Shown: piece after piece, positions 22,610 to 26,941 of the stretch
How the letters are laid out: every line of letters begins with the position of its first letter
How positions within the stretch are numbered: the first letter of the stretch is position 1
Origin: an uncultured Eubacteriales bacterium
GTDB taxonomy: Bacteria > Bacillota > Clostridia > Oscillospirales > Butyricicoccaceae
Length of the DNA: 26,941 nucleotides
Direction: 5' to 3'
NCBI GenBank assembly: GCA_934675045.1
Contig: CAKUPI010000005.1
Span: 1 to 26,941, forward strand
Made by a program: the position numbers and the translations under genes
The notes under the pieces: generated by a model
Database searches by the model: none
What the model saw: only the letters and a program-made list of their open reading frames with translations
Told to the model about the DNA's origin: nothing

Positions 22610-24991
22610 ATGAGCAATTTTGATGTGCGATACAGCTCGCTGCGCAAGGCTGTCATTGAGCGCGAGTTTGAAAAGCTGAACGACATGCAGAAAAAGGCCG
22701 TTTTTAAGACCGAGGGACCGGTGCTGCTGCTGGCCGGGGCCGGCAGCGGCAAAACGACGGTGCTCATCAACCGCGTTATCAACCTTTTGCGGTTCGGGCG
22801 GGGCTACGAGTGCCCGGAGGCGCCCGACTGGGCGGGCGACGCCGAGCTGGCCCGGCTGGCCATGGCGGTGGCCGACGAAAACGCCCTGCCCGAGCAGGAG
22901 CTTCTGCGCCTGTGCGCCGTCGACTGCCCCCGGCCGTGGGAAATCATCGCCATTACCTTTACCAACAAGGCGGCGGGCGAGCTGCGCGAGCGTCTGGGCG
23001 TCGCCTGCGGCGCGCAGGCCGGCGATATCTGGGCCCACACCTTCCACTCGGCCTGCACCCGCATTCTGCGGCGCGACATCGACAGGCTGGGCTATTCCAA
23101 AAGCTTTACCATCTACGACGAGGACGACAAAAAGCGCATGCTGTCCGGCATTCTCAGGGATTTGGACATCGACGAGAAAAAGTTCGAGCTGCGCGGTATT
23201 TCCTCGGAAATCTCCCGCGCCAAAGACGGCCTGATCGCGCCCGCCGAATACGAGGAGCTGGCCGGCAGTGATTACTACAAGCGCATTGTGGCGCGCGTCT
23301 ACACCGCCTACCAAAAGCGCATGATGGCGGCCAACGCCCTCGATTTTGACGACATCATCGTCAAGACCGTCGAGCTTTTGCAGGGCTTTGCCGAGGTGCG
23401 CGAGTATTATCAGGACAAGTTCCGCTATGTGCTGGTGGACGAATATCAGGACACCAACCACGCCCAGTACATGCTGTGCAGCATTCTGGCCGGCCGGCAC
23501 CGCAACCTCTGCGTCGTCGGCGACGACGACCAGAGCATTTACAAGTTCCGGGGCGCCACCATCGCTAACATCATGGAGTTTGAGCAGCAGTACCCCGAGG
23601 CCGTCACCATCCGGCTGGAGCAGAACTACCGCTCGACCGGCAACATTCTGGCCGCCGCCAACGACGTCATCGCCTGCAACACGGCCCGCAAGGGAAAAAC
23701 GCTGTGGACGCAGAACGAGCAGGGGGAGCGGGTTCACCTTTACGTCGGCGAGTCGCAGGACGAGGAGGCGCAGTACATCGCGGGGCGCATCCACGAAGGC
23801 TACGCAAGGGGTGAAAAGCTGAAGAGCTTTACCGTTCTTTACCGCAACCACGCGCTGAGCAACAGCATCGAGTCGGCCTTTAAGCGCAACGGGATTCCGT
23901 ACCGCATCGTCAGCGGCCTGCGCTTTTTCGACCGCGCCGAGGTCAAGGACATGCTGGCCTACCTGTGGGTGATTCACAACCCCAACGACTCGGTGCGCCT
24001 GCGGCGCATCATCAACAACCCCGCCCGCAAAATTGGCGCAAAAACGCTGGAAACCCTGACCTTCCTCGAGGACCGCGAGGGGGTCTCGCAGCTGGAGCTG
24101 GCCGCCCGCGCCGAGGAGTTTGCCGACTTCGGCAAGGCGGCTGCCGCGGCGCTGCGGCAGTTCGCCGATAAGATAGCGGAGCTTCAGAGTCTGCTGGGCA
24201 CCCTGCCGCTGCCCGGCTTTTACGAGGAGGTTTTGCAAAAAACCGGCTATCTGCCCGCGCTGGAGGCGCAGGCGACGCTGGAGGCGCAGGGCCGCATCGA
24301 CAACATCCGCGAGCTTAAGTCGAGCATTGTCGAATACTGCGAGCGCACCGCGGAGCCGACGCTGGGCGGGTTTTTGGAGGAAATTTCGCTTTTGACCGAC
24401 GTGGACCGCTACGACGAGGAGGCCGACGCCGTCACCATGATGACCATGCACAGCGCCAAGGGGCTGGAGTTTGACACCGTGTTCCTCACCGGTGTAGAGG
24501 AGGGGCTGTTTCCCTCGTACCGGTCCATGGAAAAGCCCGAGGAGCTGGAGGAGGAGCGCCGTATCTGCTATGTCGCCATGACGCGCGCCAAAAAATCGCT
24601 CTACATCTCGTGCGCCAAGCGCCGTATGCTGTACGGCCAGACCAGCTTTGCCAAGCCCTCGCGCTTTATTGACGAAATCCCCGAGCGCTGCCTTCAGCGG
24701 GAGGAGCCAAGGGCATCGGCGCTGCAAAACGCCCGTCCCGCGCGGCCGGCGCCCGCGCGCCGCGCACCGCGCACCGGCCCTGCCGTTTCCATTGCGCCGC
24801 AGCCGTCCGACGGGGCGCAGGCCAAAACCTTCCGGCCGGGCGAGCGCATTACGCACAAGGCCTTTGGCCCGGGGCAAATCAAGGCCGCAACGCCGATGGG
24901 GGGCGACGTGCTGCTGGAAATCGCCTTTGACAAGGCGGGCACCAAGCTGATGATGGCAAAAACCGCTTCACAATACATCAAAACGGTATGA
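22610..24991 (+). CDS. pcrA: ATP-dependent DNA helicase PcrA/UvrD type
   Basis: A 793-residue superfamily 1A helicase for DNA repair and removal of replication blocks. Motifs: the Q motif LNDMQKKAV, Walker A GAGSGKTT (43-50), Ia AITFTNKAAGEL, Walker B LVDEYQDTN, III GDDDQSIYKFRGA, IV LEQNYRS, V TMMTMHSAKGLEFDTVFL, and VI RRICYVAMTRAKKSL. The C-terminal tail after residue 740 keeps the PcrA ending (ITHKAFGPGQIKA), which binds RNA polymerase or RNA in Bacillus. About 48 extra residues separate Walker A and Ia. Ten bases after dnaE, with GGAG, it looks co-transcribed. Confidence 0.96.
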   Translation: MSNFDVRYSSLRKAVIEREFEKLNDMQKKAVFKTEGPVLLLAGAGSGKTTVLINRVINLLRFGRGYECPEAPDWAGDAELARLAMAVADENALPEQELLRLCAVDCPRPWEIIAITFTNKAAGELRERLGVACGAQAGDIWAHTFHSACTRILRRDIDRLGYSKSFTIYDEDDKKRMLSGILRDLDIDEKKFELRGISSEISRAKDGLIAPAEYEELAGSDYYKRIVARVYTAYQKRMMAANALDFDDIIVKTVELLQGFAEVREYYQDKFRYVLVDEYQDTNHAQYMLCSILAGRHRNLCVVGDDDQSIYKFRGATIANIMEFEQQYPEAVTIRLEQNYRSTGNILAAANDVIACNTARKGKTLWTQNEQGERVHLYVGESQDEEAQYIAGRIHEGYARGEKLKSFTVLYRNHALSNSIESAFKRNGIPYRIVSGLRFFDRAEVKDMLAYLWVIHNPNDSVRLRRIINNPARKIGAKTLETLTFLEDREGVSQLELAARAEEFADFGKAAAAALRQFADKIAELQSLLGTLPLPGFYEEVLQKTGYLPALEAQATLEAQGRIDNIRELKSSIVEYCERTAEPTLGGFLEEISLLTDVDRYDEEADAVTMMTMHSAKGLEFDTVFLTGVEEGLFPSYRSMEKPEELEEERRICYVAMTRAKKSLYISCAKRRMLYGQTSFAKPSRFIDEIPERCLQREEPRASALQNARPARPAPARRAPRTGPAVSIAPQPSDGAQAKTFRPGERITHKAFGPGQIKAATPMGGDVLLEIAFDKAGTKLMMAKTASQYIKTV

Positions 24992-25005
24992 CAGGAGAGT
25001 AAACT

Positions 25006-26193
25006 ATGCTTTGTGAGAAGAGAAAAGAGCAGGTTGTGGAATTGGCCCGGCAGCTCATTCGCCAGCAGAGCTATTCCGGGCACGAGGACAAGGCGGCCGC
25101 GGTGCTGGCCGAGGGCTTTGAGCGCCTCGGGTTTGACGATGTGTTTGTCGACCGCTACGGCAACACCGTCGGCATTTTGCGCGGCAGGCGCCCCGGGAAA
25201 AAGGTGCTCTTCGACGGTCACATGGACACCGTTCCCGTCAGCGACGCGTCGGTGTGGAAGCACAAGCCTTTTGAAGCGGAAATCGAAGGCAATGCATTGT
25301 ACGGCCGCGGCGCCAGCGATATGAAGGGCGCGCTGGCCGCCACTGCCTGCGGCGCCGCCTTTTTTGCCGAGGACTGCGGGCGCGATTTCGCAGGGGAGAT
25401 TTACGTCGCCGGTTCGGTGCACGAGGAATGCTTCGAGGGCGTGGCCTCGCGCAGCCTGTCCGAGCACTTCAAGCCCGACTACGTCGTCATCGCCGAGGCC
25501 TCGCAGCTCAACCTGAAAATCGGGCAGCGCGGCCGCGCCGAAATCGTTTTTGAAACCTTTGGGAAACCGGCCCATTCGGCCAACCCGGAAAAGGGGATCA
25601 ACGCCGTTTACAAGATGTCCAAGCTGATCGACGCCGTGCAGAAGCTGGTGCCGACCCACCATCCGGTGCTGGGCAAGGGCATTTTGGAGCTGGTCGACAT
25701 CAAGTCAGAGCCGTACCCCGGCGCTTCGGTCGTGCCCGAGTACTGCCGCGCCACCTACGACCGCCGCCTGCTGGTCGGAGAGACCAAGGAAAGCGTTTTG
25801 GCGCCGCTTCAGGCCGCCATCGACGCCCTGGCCGCCGCCGACCCGGATTTTCACTGCAAGGTGGGCTATGCGGTCGGCAGGGAACAGTGCTACACCGGCG
25901 AGGAAATTGTCGGCGAACGCTTCTTCCCCGGCTGGCTGTTTGACCGGGAAGAGCCCTTTGTGCAGGATGTTTACGCCGAGCTGCAAGCCGCCGGCTTCAG
26001 CCCTGAAATTACCCAGTATAACTTCTGCACCAACGGCAGCCATTACGCCGGCGAGGCGGGCATTCCCACCATCGGCCTCGGGCCGTCGATGGAAAATCTG
26101 GCCCATACCATCGACGAGCACGTCGAGCTGCCGCAGCTTTACGGCGCGGCCGAGAGCTACATGGCCGTCCTGCGCGCTTTGCTGAAAGAATAG
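25006..26193 (+). CDS. M20-family metallohydrolase, YgeY-like
   Basis: A 395-residue M20 zinc hydrolase. Metal ligands are visible: His in LFDGHMDTVPV, Asp in GRGASDMKGALAA, the catalytic and ligand Glu pair in SVHEECFEG, a carboxylate in VIAEASQLNL, and a late His in AHTIDEHVELPQ. The dimerisation domain starts with GRAEIVFETFGKPAHSANPEKG. The whole matches the YgeY type, an M20 group often linked to selenium-dependent purine or amino-acid breakdown clusters. None of those partners is visible here, so the substrate stays open (a dipeptide or N-acyl or carbamoyl amino acid is plausible). The ATG follows AGGAG, 14 bases after pcrA. The 3' end carries a tandem duplication. Confidence 0.88.
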   Translation: MLCEKRKEQVVELARQLIRQQSYSGHEDKAAAVLAEGFERLGFDDVFVDRYGNTVGILRGRRPGKKVLFDGHMDTVPVSDASVWKHKPFEAEIEGNALYGRGASDMKGALAATACGAAFFAEDCGRDFAGEIYVAGSVHEECFEGVASRSLSEHFKPDYVVIAEASQLNLKIGQRGRAEIVFETFGKPAHSANPEKGINAVYKMSKLIDAVQKLVPTHHPVLGKGILELVDIKSEPYPGASVVPEYCRATYDRRLLVGETKESVLAPLQAAIDALAAADPDFHCKVGYAVGREQCYTGEEIVGERFFPGWLFDREEPFVQDVYAELQAAGFSPEITQYNFCTNGSHYAGEAGIPTIGLGPSMENLAHTIDEHVELPQLYGAAESYMAVLRALLKE

Positions 26194-26215
26194 ACGCGCT
26201 TTGCTGAAAGAATAG
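26173..26215 (+). repeat. Tandem duplication across the hydrolase stop codon
   Basis: A 21-bp segment (26173-26193) is repeated exactly at 26195-26215, one base (A) separating the copies. The first copy holds the last codons and the TAG stop of the hydrolase; the second is non-coding and lies just before the tRNA promoter. It looks like a recent slippage event. Confidence 0.95.
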
Positions 26216-26218
26216 GAC

Positions 26219-26247
26219 TTGCATTTTTCCCGCGGATGCGCTATAAT
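26219..26247 (+). promoter_or_regulatory. Promoter of tRNA-Leu
   Basis: TTGCAT (26219-26224), 17 nt, then a perfect TATAAT (26242-26247). The tRNA starts 11 bases downstream, as expected for a strong stable-RNA promoter. Confidence 0.88.
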
Positions 26248-26258
26248 AATTCCGTTAT

Positions 26259-26340
26259 GCCGGTGTGGCGGAATGGCAGACGCGCCTGACTCAAAATCAG
26301 GAGGGAAACCGTGGGGGTTCGAGTCCCTTCACCGGCACCA
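26259..26340 (+). tRNA. tRNA-Leu (anticodon CAA)
   Basis: The 82-nt sequence folds as a tRNA. The acceptor arms GCCGGTG (26259-26265) and CACCGGC (26330-26336) pair, the discriminator is A, and CCA is encoded at 26338-26340. The anticodon arm CCTGA/TCAGG encloses the loop CTCAAAA with anticodon CAA, which reads the Leu codon TTG. GGTTCGAGTCC marks the T arm, and a short extra variable arm (GAGGGAAACCGT region) fits a class II tRNA. It has its own promoter and terminator. Confidence 0.96.
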
Positions 26341-26349
26341 AACAAATAT

Positions 26350-26398
26350 AATCCGAACCTGTTTCCGAGGGGAGACGGGTTCGGATTCTTTGTTTTTT
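26350..26398 (+). terminator. Intrinsic terminator of tRNA-Leu
   Basis: A long hairpin pairs 26350-26366 with 26371-26387 (outer arms AATCCGAACC and GGTTCGGATT, with some G-T pairs inside), followed by CTTTGTTTTTT. It starts ten bases after the tRNA. Confidence 0.9.
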
Positions 26399-26414
26399 GC
26401 CCGCTGTGACATTG

Positions 26415-26441
26415 CCCTGTTTCGTTCCCGCAGGGTTTTTT
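26415..26441 (+). terminator. Weak second terminator-like hairpin
   Basis: CCCTG (26415-26419) pairs with CAGGG (26431-26435), followed by six T. The stem is only 5 bp. It may back up the tRNA terminator. Confidence 0.4.
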
Positions 26442-26444
26442 ATC

Positions 26445-26473
26445 TTGTTTTATTTACGGCAGTTTGCTATAAT
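26445..26473 (+). promoter_or_regulatory. Promoter of the stalk-domain gene
   Basis: TTGTTT (26445-26450), 17 nt, then TATAAT (26468-26473). The RNA would have a leader of about 115 nt. It can fold through CCCAAAGCG (26508-26516) and CGCTTTGGG (26541-26549), with an outer GATAG/CTATC pairing. I do not recognise it as a known riboswitch. Confidence 0.6.
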
Positions 26474-26594
26474 ATTCTTGCGATAGAATCCCATTAAAGC
26501 GGTTCTGCCCAAAGCGGTTAAAAGCTTTTCCTGCGCTTGACGCTTTGGGAAGAATCCTATCCTTTGCCGTAAAAAATAGAGAGGAGTCCACCAC

Positions 26595-26941
26595 ATGAAA
26601 ATGAAACGCACCGCATTTCTCCTGTGTATCACGATGGCGCTGCTCGTCGGGATCAGCGCCGGGGCACTTGCCGCCGGCAAGGTCGAACAGATTCAGGCCT
26701 ATCTGAACCGTGGAATTACCATCCGGCTCAATGGGGAAGAGCAGTCTATGTACGATGTCAAGGGCAATCGCGTCTATCCGATCAGCTATAACGGAACGAC
26801 ATACGTTCCGATTCGCGCAGTCAGCACCATGCTCGGCCTGGATGTGGAATGGGATGGCGCGACGAATACGGTTTTGCTGGGCAGCAATGATGTGGTGCCC
26901 AAAACCAAAATCACCGATCTGACCTATTACAACCGCAAGAG
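26595..26941 (+). CDS. Exported stalk-domain (copper amine oxidase N-terminal-like) protein, cut by window end
   Basis: An open frame from the ATG at 26595, with GAGGAG nine bases ahead, running past the window end (115 codons seen). It starts with a signal peptide (KMKRTAFLLCITMALLVGISAGALAAG), whose likely cleavage site follows ALA. Residues 40-95 or so show the stalk domain often labelled copper amine oxidase N-terminal: ITIRLNGEEQ, then YPISYNGTTYVPIRAVSTMLGLDVEWDGATNTVLLG. This domain is found in many clostridial surface proteins and does not itself mean oxidase activity. What follows beyond position 26941 would decide the role. It is its own unit with its own promoter. Confidence 0.88.
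   Translation, partial: MKMKRTAFLLCITMALLVGISAGALAAGKVEQIQAYLNRGITIRLNGEEQSMYDVKGNRVYPISYNGTTYVPIRAVSTMLGLDVEWDGATNTVLLGSNDVVPKTKITDLTYYNRK

Noticed and set aside
19028..24877. A 1949-codon open frame on the minus strand opposite dnaE and pcrA
   Set aside because: It mirrors two clear genes in a GC-rich region, has low-complexity His/Gln/Val/Gly composition and no family pattern. It is a shadow of codon bias.

Overview
The window reads as a chromosomal segment of a high-GC, spore-forming member of the Clostridia, most like the Oscillospiraceae/Ruminococcaceae. The evidence is the run spoIIGA-sigE-sigG, the Firmicutes block murB-rapZ-yvcK-whiA-dnaE, a pheST operon led by a T-box, an IreB regulator and frequent strong Shine-Dalgarno sites, several of them before TTG starts. 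Genes are tightly packed, GC-rich and ordinary in codon use. I see no phage, CRISPR array or complete insertion sequence.

Left part (1-7044, mostly minus strand): an unexplained hairpin at the left edge, a small SHOCT-domain gene, an LTA-synthase-type membrane sulfatase with its own promoter, ireB, then pheT and pheS. pheS is preceded by a Phe-type T-box. Between that T-box and the pheS start lie about 260 bp of GC-rich palindromic repeats in two near-complete copies and one partial copy. A divergent promoter region at 7016-7138 separates this from the plus-strand genes.

Middle (7139-11862, plus strand): an overlapping operon of a PadR-type repressor, a DUF2812 membrane protein, a VanW-family protein and acpS. 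Then come a YdcC/GerS-like lipoprotein with a sigma-E-like promoter, mazF (ndoA) under its own promoter, and an exported protein of unknown role. The order acpS - lipoprotein - mazF matches the Bacillus acpS-ydcC-alr-ndoAI-ndoA cluster, but alr and the antitoxin gene are missing. A structured stretch with its own terminator follows.

Sporulation and cell-envelope block (11936-19074): an unrecognised gene, then spoIIGA (protease that activates sigma-E), sigE (with pro-sequence) and sigG. The sigG start is buried in a leader fold that only readthrough RNA from sigE could form, and a sigma-F-like promoter lies inside that fold. After two terminators come murB, rapZ, yvcK and whiA (peptidoglycan precursor supply, its regulation, and a division/sporulation regulator).

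Right part (19085-26941): dnaE, pcrA and an M20-family YgeY-like hydrolase, then tRNA-Leu(CAA) with its own promoter and terminator, and the start of an exported stalk-domain protein cut by the window end. Most of the window is housekeeping. The points most worth a second look are regulatory: the sigG leader, the repeats inside the pheST leader, the antitoxin-less mazF, and the structured RNA candidate at 11750-11858.
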